Positions 32,789 to 42,442 are shown, counted from the first letter of the stretch. The stretch: 64,000 nucleotides of DNA from Clostridiales bacterium Firm_04 (GCA_001603005.1 LVAJ01000013.1:62001-126000), one strand, 5' to 3'. A program made the numbers and translations. The notes: generated from the sequence alone by a model not told the origin.

Positions 32789-34502
32789 TGTACTCGGCTG
32801 GCTCTGGCGGGTAACAGGCAAACAGAAGATCTATGTCGGGCTGCTGATGCTGGCGCAGGCGCTGGTCGGCGCATCGGGCGTGCTGTATGCGCTGCTGCTG
32901 CGCAATATCGTGGACTGTGCAGTCGCGGGCGACAGCGCCGGATTTGTCCGGCAGACCGTGTATACCGTTCTGCTGGTGCTCGGACAGGTTCTGCTCAATT
33001 CGATCTCGCGGCGGCTGGATGAAATGTCCTGCGCGGGGCTCGAAAACATGTTCAAGGCGCGGATCTTCCACAATCTGCTGACGCGCGATTTCGGCTGCGT
33101 CAGCGCGGTGCATTCGGGCGAGTGGCTGAACCGCATCACGAACGACTGTCAGCTCGTCGCGGCAAATTTCACGGAAATTCTGCCGGGCGTTTCTGCGATG
33201 GCGGTCAAGCTGCTGAGTGCAGCGATCATGCTGATCGTACTGGATCCGCGGTTTGCGGCGATCCTGCTGCCGATCGGACTGGTCGTGCTGCTGGCGACGC
33301 ATGCCTGCCGCAAGCCGCTGAAACGCATGCACCGGAGAATCCAGGAAGCGGACGGCAGACTGCGCATCTTTTTGCAGGAGCGGCTCGGCTCGCTGATGAT
33401 GCTGCGGACGTTTGCGGCAGAGGAGCAGACGGAACAGTCCGCCGCGGAGAAAATGGCAGCGCACAGAACCGCGCGTCTGAAAAAGGCGAATTTTACGATG
33501 TTCTGCACTGCCGGATTCCTGACGGGCATGCACGGCATGTATCTGATCGGCATTTGCTACTGCGGCTACGGCATCCTGAAAGGGCTGATCTCATTCGGTA
33601 CGCTGACTGCGGTGACGCAGCTCATCATGCAGATCCGCGCGCCGTTTTCCAATATCACGGGCTATCTGCCGAAATATTACGCGATGACCGCGAGTGCGGA
33701 GCGCTTAATGGAGATCGAGCAGTTCCCGCCTGACTGCGACCGCGCGCCGAAGACGCTGCCGGAAATCCGGACCTGTTATCGCGAATCGCTCGCGGGGATC
33801 GGGCTGTCGCATGCGGATTTCACTTATCTTGCGGCGACCGAAACAATCACGGAGCAGAGCAAGGCGGAGATGCCGCTCGTGCTGAAGGATATCTCGCTGG
33901 AGATCAAAAAGGGCGAATATACGGCGTTTACCGGTCACAGCGGATGCGGCAAATCGACCGTTCTGAAACTGCTGATGTGCGTGTACAAGCCGGATTCCGG
34001 CGAGCGCTATCTGCGGAGAACCGACGGCGGAACGGAGCTGCTGGATTCGGCATGGCACCGGCTGTTTGCGTATGTGCCGCAGGGCAATCAGCTCATGCGC
34101 GGCAGCATCCGCGAGATCGTTGCGTTTGCCGATCCCGATGCGATGCAGGACGATGTGCGGATTCAGAATGCGCTGAAAATTGCCTGTGCGGATGATTTTG
34201 TGAATGCGCTGGAGCAGGGTGCCGACACGGTGCTCGGCGAACGCGGAACAGGCTTATCCGAGGGACAGATGCAGCGGATCGCGGTGGCAAGAGCGGTCTT
34301 TTCGGAGAGCCCCGTGCTGGTGCTGGACGAAGCGACCAGTGCGCTTGATGAGGCGACCGAACGCAGGCTGCTCGACAATCTGCGCGCAATGACGGATATG
34401 ACCGTGCTGATCGTGACGCACCGTCCCGCAGCGCTGGAGATCTGCGACCGGATCTATCAGTTTACGCCGGACGGCGTCGTGCTGCAAAAATCCGGAATGT
34501 AA
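32778..34502 (+). CDS. ABC exporter, fused permease and ATPase
   Basis: 574 residues. Six membrane helices (~15-305) are followed by an ATP-binding domain: Walker A GHSGCGKST (~386), Q-loop VPQGNQ, signature LSEGQ (~493) and Walker B VLVLDEATSALDE (~514). It belongs to the half-transporter exporters that work as dimers and often export peptides or lipids. Its place after PqqD-like and peptidase genes suggests export of the modified peptide. The start is ATG 32778 with GGAAGG upstream. A strong terminator follows. Confidence 0.9.
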   Translation: MKHNVLGWLWRVTGKQKIYVGLLMLAQALVGASGVLYALLLRNIVDCAVAGDSAGFVRQTVYTVLLVLGQVLLNSISRRLDEMSCAGLENMFKARIFHNLLTRDFGCVSAVHSGEWLNRITNDCQLVAANFTEILPGVSAMAVKLLSAAIMLIVLDPRFAAILLPIGLVVLLATHACRKPLKRMHRRIQEADGRLRIFLQERLGSLMMLRTFAAEEQTEQSAAEKMAAHRTARLKKANFTMFCTAGFLTGMHGMYLIGICYCGYGILKGLISFGTLTAVTQLIMQIRAPFSNITGYLPKYYAMTASAERLMEIEQFPPDCDRAPKTLPEIRTCYRESLAGIGLSHADFTYLAATETITEQSKAEMPLVLKDISLEIKKGEYTAFTGHSGCGKSTVLKLLMCVYKPDSGERYLRRTDGGTELLDSAWHRLFAYVPQGNQLMRGSIREIVAFADPDAMQDDVRIQNALKIACADDFVNALEQGADTVLGERGTGLSEGQMQRIAVARAVFSESPVLVLDEATSALDEATERRLLDNLRAMTDMTVLIVTHRPAALEICDRIYQFTPDGVVLQKSGM

Positions 34503-34520
34503 TATGAATACCGAACGGAC

Positions 34521-34565
34521 GCTGTCCGGCAGGCTGAAAAAATGCAGCTGCCGGACAGCTTTTTA
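34521..34565 (+). terminator. Terminator of the HprK-like/PqqD/ABC operon
   Basis: A 12-bp stem, GCTGTCCGGCAG / CTGCCGGACAGC, with a 15-nt loop is followed by TTTTT. Confidence 0.95.
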
Positions 34566-34667
34566 TTGACGATTTGACAAATGGTGAATCTTGCTTTCTG
34601 ATATACATATTGTATTTGAAATTGCATGAAAATTGCGCGAATATCGTTCTTTTTTATGGAAATCCAG

Positions 34668-34697
34668 TTGACAATTTATGCTGAATCATGATATAAT
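34668..34697 (+). promoter_or_regulatory. Sigma-A promoter of the pilus operon
   Basis: TTGACA (34668-34673), 18-bp spacer, TATAAT (34692-34697). It gives a leader of roughly 140 nt before the SipA-like gene. The 100 bp upstream of it are AT-rich and hold no gene. Confidence 0.85.
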
Positions 34698-34743
34698 AAT
34701 AAAAATAATTCTAATAAATCCGGCATGAAACCGGCAGAAAATA

Positions 34744-34796
34744 CGGCAGCGGAATATATTGCGTGAAATATACGAAACGTAATATTCCGCCTGCCG
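34744..34796 (+). promoter_or_regulatory. Long stem-loop in the pilus operon leader
   Basis: CGGCAG-CGGAATAT-ATTGCGT pairs with ACGTAATATTCCG-CCTGCCG, about 20 bp with a few mismatches and a 12-nt loop. There is no T-run after it, so it is not a terminator. It could control stability or translation of the pilus mRNA. Confidence 0.5.
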
Positions 34797-34841
34797 GCTG
34801 CTGCAAAATCAGACAATTTATGCGGGAAGGAGCGTTGCAGG

Positions 34842-35390
34842 ATGCAGCAAACGGAACAGCAGGACATCGCAGCAAAGACGAAACCGAAAAAACAGCGCTC
34901 TCCGATGAACCCGATCCAGACCTTTCTGCTCAATGCACTGATCATTGTCACGGTCGTCTGGCTGCTGTTCGGGTATGTGTTCGGACTGATGCCGGCGCCG
35001 AATGGCGATATGGCGCCGAATATCCGGTCGGGCGATCTGCTGCTTTACTACCGCCTGAACAAGTCGGTGCAGCCGCAGGACGTCGTGGTGCTGCGCAAGA
35101 ACGGCACGACCTATGTTGCGCGAGTCATCGCGGCAGGCGGCGACACGGTCGAGGTCACGGATGACGCGCGGCTGGTCATCAACGGAAACGCGGTCAGCGA
35201 GACGAATATCTATACCGCGACGCCGCGCTATGAGGGCTTTGTGGAATATCCGCTCACGGTGCCCGCAGACAGCTTCTTCGTGCTCGCGGATCACCGCAGC
35301 GGAAGCGAGGACAGCCGGTATTACGGCACGGTCAGCAAGGATGAGCTGCTCGGCAGGATCATCACGGTCGTCCGGCGCGATCAGCTTTAA
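34842..35390 (+). CDS. SipA-like inactive signal peptidase homologue of a pilus locus
   Basis: 182 residues, one membrane segment (~28-50), type I signal peptidase fold. The serine box reads NGDMAPNIRSGD, with Asp56 where the catalytic Ser should be. The lysine box reads YVARVIAAGGDTVEV, with Ala93 where the catalytic Lys should be. DHRSGSEDSRYYG, normally the third conserved box, is kept. The same loss of both catalytic residues is known for streptococcal SipA, which is needed for pilus polymerisation. A class B sortase gene follows by 11 nt and pilin genes come after it, so a pilus-assembly chaperone role is likely. It is first in the pilus operon. Confidence 0.85.
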   Translation: MQQTEQQDIAAKTKPKKQRSPMNPIQTFLLNALIIVTVVWLLFGYVFGLMPAPNGDMAPNIRSGDLLLYYRLNKSVQPQDVVVLRKNGTTYVARVIAAGGDTVEVTDDARLVINGNAVSETNIYTATPRYEGFVEYPLTVPADSFFVLADHRSGSEDSRYYGTVSKDELLGRIITVVRRDQL

Positions 35391-35401
35391 GGCGGTGGCG
35401 T

Positions 35402-36691
35402 ATGAAGACTGCATATCGCTTGGCGGCGGCGGCGAACCGTCTGCTGCTGACCGCTGCGGGACTGCTCGCAGCATTGCTTGCCGTGTACGGCATTTACGTG
35501 CTCTACGATATTTTTTATACGAATGAGAACGCGTTTGTATCCTACGATCTGCTGCAATACCGCCCCGTTCTGAACGTGACGGATGCGCCGCAGGAAAAGG
35601 AATCCTTTGCGGCACTCCGGCAGATCAATCCCGACACGGTCGGCTGGATCGAGCTGTTCGGCACGAATATCAACTATCCGGTCGTGCAGGGCAGGGACGA
35701 TCTGGAATATCTGAACAAGGATATCTACGGCAATACCGCCATGACCGGTTCGATCTATCTTGCTGCGGAGAACAGCAGCGATTTCAATGACTGGTATAAC
35801 CTGATCTACGGGCATCACATGGAAAACGGTGCGATGTTCGGGGATATCGACAAATTTCTCGATCAGGATTATTTTGATACGCACCGGCAGGGTGTTTTGC
35901 AGACGCCGGATGCGGTCTATGATATCAGCGTATTTGCGTGCGTTTCAACGGATTCCTACGAGGGTACGGTCTACCGGCTCGATCCCGATGCGGAACACGC
36001 CTATCCGGCACTGCGCACGTATATCGCAGAACATGCGGCGCAGCAGACCGATCTGCCGGATATGCCGGACGAAAACATGCGGCTGCTGGGACTTTCGACC
36101 TGCTCGGATGCGGTCACGAACGGCAGGATCGTGCTGTTTGCGGGCGCGGTCAGGCGGGATCCCGCAGCAGCGCCGCCGGAGCAGGCAGCGGACGGTTCTG
36201 CCGCAGAGCAGGTAACGCCTGCGCATGAAACGCCGCGTATGCTGAAAGCGGTCGGGCATCTGTCGGACAGCAGCCATTGGGCGCTGCTGAATCTGATCTG
36301 CCTGCTGCTGACATTCCTGACGCTGCTGCCGCTGTTTGCGCTCCGCCGGAAATACCGTCAGCTGCCCTATGCGCAAAAGCATGAGCGGGCACTGACCGAA
36401 AGCGGAAAGCATGATCTGCACACAAATGCAGTGCTGCACAGTCTGCGCACATTCATCCGGCGGTTCCGCATCGGTACGCTGTCAGAGGTCTTTCTGCTGA
36501 CATTGTCTGCGATCGTATTTTTGCAGACGGAGAATATGACAAAGCCAATGGTGCTGCGCGACGGTACGACAGGGCTGATGATCCTGATTGAAGCCGCTGC
36601 GCTGCTGATAGATTATCTCTGCTTCCGTTATCGCGGCGAAAAACCGGATGACGCCATGCAGAGCACCGATCCCGAGGGCGCTGCCGGCTGA
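35402..36691 (+). CDS. Class B sortase with extra C-terminal membrane helices, likely pilus polymerase
   Basis: 429 residues. One N-terminal membrane segment is followed by a class B sortase domain (~55-250): INYPVVQGRDDLEYLNKD, catalytic His in IYGHHMENG (~138), Cys234 in LSTCSD and Arg242 in NGRIVLFAG. After the catalytic domain come about three more membrane helices (~295-410), giving it a longer than usual C-terminus. It sits between the SipA-like gene and two cell-wall-anchored protein genes, as in streptococcal FCT pilus islands, and probably joins pilin subunits. Confidence 0.88.
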   Translation: MKTAYRLAAAANRLLLTAAGLLAALLAVYGIYVLYDIFYTNENAFVSYDLLQYRPVLNVTDAPQEKESFAALRQINPDTVGWIELFGTNINYPVVQGRDDLEYLNKDIYGNTAMTGSIYLAAENSSDFNDWYNLIYGHHMENGAMFGDIDKFLDQDYFDTHRQGVLQTPDAVYDISVFACVSTDSYEGTVYRLDPDAEHAYPALRTYIAEHAAQQTDLPDMPDENMRLLGLSTCSDAVTNGRIVLFAGAVRRDPAAAPPEQAADGSAAEQVTPAHETPRMLKAVGHLSDSSHWALLNLICLLLTFLTLLPLFALRRKYRQLPYAQKHERALTESGKHDLHTNAVLHSLRTFIRRFRIGTLSEVFLLTLSAIVFLQTENMTKPMVLRDGTTGLMILIEAAALLIDYLCFRYRGEKPDDAMQSTDPEGAAG

Positions 36692-36725
36692 CAGGCAGCA
36701 TCTCCTGAAAGGGGGTGATACGGAT

Positions 36726-39700
36726 ATGAACAAACGAATACTTGCGCTGTTTTGCGCGATGCTGATGATGCTTGCGGTGACAGCTGGCGTACTGCCGGCG
36801 CATGCAGCATCGGAGCAGGAGCTGACGGTGCAGCGGCTTGTGATGCAGCCGGACGGCGGCAAGGTCACGCCGGAGCCGGTTCTGCCGGTGCGCAATGCGG
36901 GCAGCATCAAAAAAGGTGCTGTGAAGCAGCCGCTGAAACAGGATGCGGAAGCCGAAAAGGATGCGCAGCCCGCGCAGATCGTGGTCGAGGGTGCGCTCCC
37001 TGCGGACATCACCGCAGAGGCAGTCCATGTCGATCCTGCGGATTATCTGCGGGAGAGTCAGAACGAAATTCTCTGTGCCTACGAGATTTCACTCTATTCC
37101 GGCGAGCAGGAGTATGAACCGGAGGACACGCCGATTCAGGTCTCGATCTCCGGCGCGGAGATCGCAGCGTCCGCAGATGCGGGCGGCAATCTGATCGTTG
37201 TTCATATTCCGGATGATCCCGAAGCGCCGCTCGATCTGATCGCAGATTACACGCTGGACGGCAGTACGCTGACATTCAGCACAGAACGCTTCTCGGTCTT
37301 CATGATCGTGGATGTCGGCGAGAACGGAACAGAGGATATCCTGAAAACGCCGCGCGCATACTACTATTTCCTCGGCAATCCGACACCGGCAGGCGATGAA
37401 ACTTTTACCGCGCAGCTTTACGGCATCGAAACGGATACGCAGGCGCGGACGCCGGTCTGGAAGCAGATCGTGAAAAACGGCGATGTGCTGAACAGTGTGC
37501 CGGTTCCGTCGCCGCAGGACGGCAAAAACTTCCTCGGCTGGTACTACGTGGAAAAGGTCGGGGACGACCTGCCGGAGACCGCAGAGGGCGCGCAGACAAT
37601 CACATTCCGTTGGCACGAAGCGGATCAGCTGGAACGCGCCGTATTCGGCGAGCCGGTTTCGGTCGGGGACGGCGAGGACGGAAAATGCTATTATCTTGCG
37701 CCGCTCTACGAGAACTACCGCATTCTGGTGTTCCATGAGGACGACTATTCGGTGATCACGAAAAAGCTCGTGGTGCTCGGAAATACGGCAGGCACGATGC
37801 GTGCAGAGGCGCTGATCAGCGGCGTGAGCGTGACGCCGAAGACGGCAACGCATACGCATTACGGCTGGAAATTTCAGGAGCAGGGCTACGGCGAGCGGCA
37901 TGTCACGATCGTCGATGAAATGGGCAATGCGATCCCCGCGACCATTGAGATCACAGAGGAGAAATTCCCGAATTTCGAGATCCATTTGCAGCCGGAATTT
38001 AAGGCATCCCACTGGCTGAATTTCAACACAATGGATTCCGACGCGACGTTTTTCGAGCCGCAGCTGATCATGCAGAATCCTGCGACCGGCAGAATGACTG
38101 TCACCTCGCAGATGCTGCAGCAGAAAATACCGGTCTGGGAGAATCACCGCTTTGACGGCTGGTATCTCGATCAGAAATGCACGCAGCAGCTGACGGATGA
38201 GACCGGCACGCTGACCGCTGCGTATCCGAACGGATTCGACCTGAACGAGGATACGATGATCTATGCGCGCTGGACGTACACCGGCGGCGATGTGGCGTAC
38301 AAGTATCTGTACTGGGAGCAGCTCCCGACGGATGCGGCGGATCTGCCGGACAGCGCCAAGCATTACAGCTTTGACAAGGCGGAAACGAACACCGGTCCTG
38401 CCGGCGCGGGGCACTATACCGAGGTGCCGACGCCGGAAGCAAAGGCGGGATTCCATGTCCGCATGGATGAGCCGCAGGAGGTCATGGAAGACGGTTCGAC
38501 GGTTGTCAATGTCTACTATGACCGCGATCCGAAAACGATCACATTCCATGTGTACGGCAGTCACTATGCGCCGACGACATCGAACGGAAATAATCAGTAC
38601 GGTCTTGTGAACGGTGAATATGTCCCGCTAACGAGAAGCGGCAATAATTATACTTATTCGGAGTATCATTATAATAAAGTCAGCGGCGGCAGAAACGGCA
38701 CCTACTATATTTACGAAGACGGAGAATATAAATCACAATATCTTTATTATCACGACGGAAGATATTATAAAGAAAGATTTTGGATCTTGGGTTATATCTA
38801 TGATGATGAATATACAGGTGAACTGTTTGAACGGACAACGGAAACGATCCGATATACCGACACGCGGTATACACAAACGACTGGCTGGTACGTTTACAAA
38901 ACACTCAACGGTCTTTACGGACAAACCTTTGAGCAGGCGGGTGTTGCATGGCCTTCCGAGTATAAGTGGTATGAAGGACACACCAACACCGGAACATCCG
39001 GAACGCATGTCACATTTCTGGACGGCTTTACTGAAAATGCGGTGTCCGATTATTATGCGACAACTGCAAGTTCCGGCAGCGTACCGATCCGCTTCTACAA
39101 GCAGGATCTTGATAACCCGAATAACTGGATCCTCGCAAACACGATCTACAGCAGCGGCGGTAATTTCACTTTTTCGGAGAAATATCAGGGCTTCCACCTG
39201 CAAAGTGCGCGGGCGAACAACGGTTCATGGCAGAATGTGTCAGTAGACGAAACAATGTCCTATTCGTCATCGCTGGATGTCCGTTTCACGCGCAACAAAT
39301 ACGATATCCTGTTTCTGGATGCAAACGACGATCCGACGCAGCCGTACAGGAAGATCGAAAATGTTCCGTTCGGGACGGATCTGTCGCAGTATGCATCGAC
39401 GCCGCTTCCGGAAAATGAACCGGGCATCAAATATACCGGCTGGAACTTTACATTTGCAAATGCAACGATGCCTGCGAACGATCTTGTGATCTACGCAAAT
39501 CGCGAAACCGCAAAATACAAGGTCAAGCTGGAGCTGGACGGCGGTGCATTTCCGGAGAATTTCTATCAGCATCCGCCGGATGATGAGAACTGGGAATGGA
39601 CGTTCTCGACGTACTTCAATCTGACAAGCGCCCCGTACCGCATCGGCGAGTACAAGGGCGTGGAAAAGACGTTCAAGGAAAGCGCGTCCGGCGAATACGT

Positions 39701-40697
39701 GTACATTCTGGTGGATGAAAACACGCCGCACAATGATCCGGAGACCGGCGAGGAAATGCCGCGCTATGCAAGATATGTGCGGGCAGATGATCCGCTGGCG
39801 CAAACGTATGCAGACTGCCTCGTGAAAAACGGCGACGGTACGCCGAAGCGTTACAAAAGGCTGGATCCGCAGGACGGCGAGTATAAGCTGGAGGGCTGGT
39901 ACGAGGTCGATCCCGAGACCGGCGAAGTATCCGAAACGCCGTTCAATTTCCTCTCCGAGGTCAGACATGACACGACACTGCGCGCGGTCTGGACGAACAC
40001 CGGCGCAAAATATACGCTCGTCTACGATACGGTGCAGGAGTTTGATGACGGTACCGTCGTCGGCGGCTCGCTCAGCGGCAGCACGACCGAACACAATCTG
40101 CTGGAAAAAGCAGCGGTGACAGTTCCACCGGCGCCGCAGAATATTACCGCAGGCTATGTGTTCGAGCACTGGGATCTGAACGGAACGGTGCTGCATCCGG
40201 GCGACAGCTTCAAAATCGCCCGCAGTATGGCGGATGAAAACCTGACGATCCGTTTGCAGGCGGTCTACGCGAAAAAAGAGGAATCCGAGCACAACCAGAA
40301 GCTCACCGATCTGCTGCTCCATGCCAATGACGGCACGGATCCGGAGCACATCGAATCGCTGCTGAATCTGCAGCAGAATGAGCGTGTGGATCTCGGAGAA
40401 TACAGCAATCTGTTCCACAGAGAGGGCTATGAACTGCTCGGCTGGGCATCGGAGCCGGATGCGGCGCTTCCGGAATTTGGCACGTTTGACCATGTCGGCG
40501 CAGACCTGATCGCAACAGCGGACGGCAGAACGAATCATCTCTATGCTGTCTGGCGGGCATATCCCGCACCGACCTCGTATCGGAATGACGCTTTGCCCTA
40601 TGCGGTCATGCTGACCGTCGCCGCGGCAGCGCTCATTTTGATGATAACAGTCCGCAGGCGGAAGGGGGTGGTCGTCCATGACGATGCACCGATCTGA
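36726..40697 (+). CDS. Large surface adhesin, probable pilus tip protein
   Basis: 1323 residues. Signal peptide 1-27 (LPAHA cleavage region). Several Listeria-Bacteroides (InlB B-type) repeats occur, for example FDGWYLDQKCTQQL with MIYARWT, and EGWYEVDPETGEV with LRAVWT. The C-terminus has a sorting-like APTSYRND followed by a hydrophobic segment (~1288-1308) and RRRKG. Aligned with the pilin that follows, APTS takes the place of SPTG, so sortase anchoring is likely through a non-LPXTG signal. The region around residues 630-730 is AT-rich and Tyr-rich, unlike its flanks. ATG 36726 follows AAAGGGGGTGAT. The gene is third in the pilus operon. Confidence 0.8.
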   Translation: MNKRILALFCAMLMMLAVTAGVLPAHAASEQELTVQRLVMQPDGGKVTPEPVLPVRNAGSIKKGAVKQPLKQDAEAEKDAQPAQIVVEGALPADITAEAVHVDPADYLRESQNEILCAYEISLYSGEQEYEPEDTPIQVSISGAEIAASADAGGNLIVVHIPDDPEAPLDLIADYTLDGSTLTFSTERFSVFMIVDVGENGTEDILKTPRAYYYFLGNPTPAGDETFTAQLYGIETDTQARTPVWKQIVKNGDVLNSVPVPSPQDGKNFLGWYYVEKVGDDLPETAEGAQTITFRWHEADQLERAVFGEPVSVGDGEDGKCYYLAPLYENYRILVFHEDDYSVITKKLVVLGNTAGTMRAEALISGVSVTPKTATHTHYGWKFQEQGYGERHVTIVDEMGNAIPATIEITEEKFPNFEIHLQPEFKASHWLNFNTMDSDATFFEPQLIMQNPATGRMTVTSQMLQQKIPVWENHRFDGWYLDQKCTQQLTDETGTLTAAYPNGFDLNEDTMIYARWTYTGGDVAYKYLYWEQLPTDAADLPDSAKHYSFDKAETNTGPAGAGHYTEVPTPEAKAGFHVRMDEPQEVMEDGSTVVNVYYDRDPKTITFHVYGSHYAPTTSNGNNQYGLVNGEYVPLTRSGNNYTYSEYHYNKVSGGRNGTYYIYEDGEYKSQYLYYHDGRYYKERFWILGYIYDDEYTGELFERTTETIRYTDTRYTQTTGWYVYKTLNGLYGQTFEQAGVAWPSEYKWYEGHTNTGTSGTHVTFLDGFTENAVSDYYATTASSGSVPIRFYKQDLDNPNNWILANTIYSSGGNFTFSEKYQGFHLQSARANNGSWQNVSVDETMSYSSSLDVRFTRNKYDILFLDANDDPTQPYRKIENVPFGTDLSQYASTPLPENEPGIKYTGWNFTFANATMPANDLVIYANRETAKYKVKLELDGGAFPENFYQHPPDDENWEWTFSTYFNLTSAPYRIGEYKGVEKTFKESASGEYVYILVDENTPHNDPETGEEMPRYARYVRADDPLAQTYADCLVKNGDGTPKRYKRLDPQDGEYKLEGWYEVDPETGEVSETPFNFLSEVRHDTTLRAVWTNTGAKYTLVYDTVQEFDDGTVVGGSLSGSTTEHNLLEKAAVTVPPAPQNITAGYVFEHWDLNGTVLHPGDSFKIARSMADENLTIRLQAVYAKKEESEHNQKLTDLLLHANDGTDPEHIESLLNLQQNERVDLGEYSNLFHREGYELLGWASEPDAALPEFGTFDHVGADLIATADGRTNHLYAVWRAYPAPTSYRNDALPYAVMLTVAAAALILMITVRRRKGVVVHDDAPI

Positions 40698-40803
40698 ACG
40701 CCGGCGAAGGCGGGGGGGTTCGAGAGACAAACCGCCGTAAGCGGGATCCCCGCAAATCATGAACCGAAAACCAAAAAATCTGAAATGAAAGGAACGAGAT
40801 ATT

Positions 40804-42234
40804 ATGAAGACCAGTATGATGAAAAAGACAGCTGCATTTGCAGCTTCCGTTCTGATGACAGCAGCGCTTGCCGCACAGGCATCCGCAGCGACGACCAAGA
40901 CGCCGACGAGCGGTACTGCTCCGGCACAGACCATTACAGCCGCAGAAACTGCGGACTTCACGATTCCGAAGGATATTCTGCTGTTCAATGTTGACAGCGA
41001 GAACATCTACGAGCCGAATGTTGCGTATACATACACCGTCGCAGCCGCAGAGGTTGCAGCGGGTACGACCGTGACCGGCAAGACACTGGATACGACCGAT
41101 GATGAAGACAAGGTCGTGAGCGTCGCAGTCCGCAGCGGTGTGGCGGGCGTCGTCACGATCAAGGGCGCTGACGGCAGCGGTCCCGCAGGTGAAGCAGGCG
41201 CTTCCGCAAAGCTGACCTTTGGCGATACGAATGCAACATTTGCATCGAATGCGGAAAGCGACGACGGCACCGCAGCGATCACGAAGGACGCGAATAAGGC
41301 GACCAGAGCGCTGACCGTCTATATCGACGCATCCAAGTTTGCAGCGACCGACACCGCGGGCATCTACCGCTATATCATCAGCGATACGACCGATGCAGCT
41401 GACCTGACCAAAGCAGGCGTGGAGCGCAGCAGCGATTACGACGCAGTGCGCTATCTCGATGTGTATACGCAGTATGATGCAGACGGCAAGCTGCAGGTTT
41501 ACGGCTATGTGCTGTTCAAGGGCAATGCCGGCGCAGATACCTCTTTTGAATACGATGCGGCAGCGGAGAAGGAGACCGCAAAGGTCAGCGGCTATGATCT
41601 GCCCTCTGAAAACGGCACGGACGGCGAATATAATGCAGAAAACGGCACCAAGATCAACTCGGACGAGTATCACACCTTCAACCTTGAGATCACCAAGACG
41701 ATCACCGGTGCGCTCGCGAACAAGAATCATCAGTTCCCGTTTGCGGTTGCACTCAGCAACGACACAGTGACCTCGAAGGATGAGTTTACTTATTCGGTCA
41801 GCGGCGGAACTGCAGCACCGGCTGCCCTCAGCGAGTCCGGCGCATACACCTTTGCAGATCTCAAGTTCAAGGACGGCGAAGGCATCAAGATTATCGGTCT
41901 GCCGGCAGGCACAACGGCAAATATCGCCGAAACGAATGACACCGTGGACTACTACACCGCATCGGCTGTTTGCAACAATACAGCAGATAATACCGAGCTG
42001 CTTGCAGCAACGCTGGTCAATCCGAGTGCCGACCAGACGATCAAGGACAGCTACGCAGTGAACCTGAAAACGGCAGGCGACAAGATCGACGTCACGAACA
42101 CGCTGGATGCAGTTTCGCCGACCGGTTTGATCTTCCGCATCGCACCGTTTGTCATCATGCTCGCAGCGGCAGGCATCCTGATCGCGGTGTTCATGAAGAA
42201 CAGAAAGCACGATGCAGCAGACAGCGTCCTCTGA
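40804..42234 (+). CDS. Major pilin with isopeptide-type domains (FctA/Spy0128-like)
   Basis: 476 residues. A signal peptide (~1-28, ending QASAA) is followed by pilin Ig-like domains. TADFTIPKDILLFN opens the first domain in the manner of FctA-type pilins. The second (~285-385), FNLEITKTITGALANKNHQF with LPAGTTANIAETN, matches the Spy0128-like pilin isopeptide domain. The C-terminus reads DAVSPTGLIFRIAPF (SPTG at 438-441), a membrane segment and KNRKH, a class-B-sortase pilin signal. It should be polymerised by the upstream sortase with help from the SipA-like protein. The ribosome site is AAAGGAACG. Confidence 0.85.
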   Translation: MKTSMMKKTAAFAASVLMTAALAAQASAATTKTPTSGTAPAQTITAAETADFTIPKDILLFNVDSENIYEPNVAYTYTVAAAEVAAGTTVTGKTLDTTDDEDKVVSVAVRSGVAGVVTIKGADGSGPAGEAGASAKLTFGDTNATFASNAESDDGTAAITKDANKATRALTVYIDASKFAATDTAGIYRYIISDTTDAADLTKAGVERSSDYDAVRYLDVYTQYDADGKLQVYGYVLFKGNAGADTSFEYDAAAEKETAKVSGYDLPSENGTDGEYNAENGTKINSDEYHTFNLEITKTITGALANKNHQFPFAVALSNDTVTSKDEFTYSVSGGTAAPAALSESGAYTFADLKFKDGEGIKIIGLPAGTTANIAETNDTVDYYTASAVCNNTADNTELLAATLVNPSADQTIKDSYAVNLKTAGDKIDVTNTLDAVSPTGLIFRIAPFVIMLAAAGILIAVFMKNRKHDAADSVL

Positions 42235-42292
42235 TCGCTGTCATGCACGGCATGCTGCATGAAGCTGCCGAAAATTGCGCTGATCGGGAGAG

Positions 42293-42333
42293 CCCCGCTG
42301 TCGATCCGAATGGATCCGCCGGCGGGGTTTCCC
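42293..42333 (+). terminator. Probable terminator after the pilin gene
   Basis: CCCCGC (42293-42298) pairs with GCGGGG (42322-42327), with an inner GGATCC pairing, followed by TTT. Moderate strength. Confidence 0.55.
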
Positions 42334-42365
42334 GCATCTTCCTGCCGGATTTCGGTTTTTCTCCA

Positions 42366-42394
42366 TTGCACTTTTCGCGAATATATGGTATGAT
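42366..42394 (+). promoter_or_regulatory. Sigma-A promoter of the second sortase gene
   Basis: TTGCAC (42366-42371), 17-bp spacer, TATGAT (42389-42394). It suggests the second sortase can be expressed apart from the pilin operon. Confidence 0.65.
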
Positions 42395-42442
42395 GATATT
42401 GGATATGAACATACAAAAGAAAATGATCTTGCGGAAGGAGGA

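Noticed and set aside
31350-34502. Complete lasso-peptide cluster
   Set aside because: The asparagine-synthase-like cyclase, the transglutaminase-type B2 peptidase and an adjacent precursor are missing. The asparagine synthase end at 63.7 kb is far away and looks like ordinary AsnB.
34842-35390. Active type I signal peptidase
   Set aside because: Both catalytic positions are replaced (Asp56 for Ser, Ala93 for Lys), so peptidase activity is not expected despite the fold.
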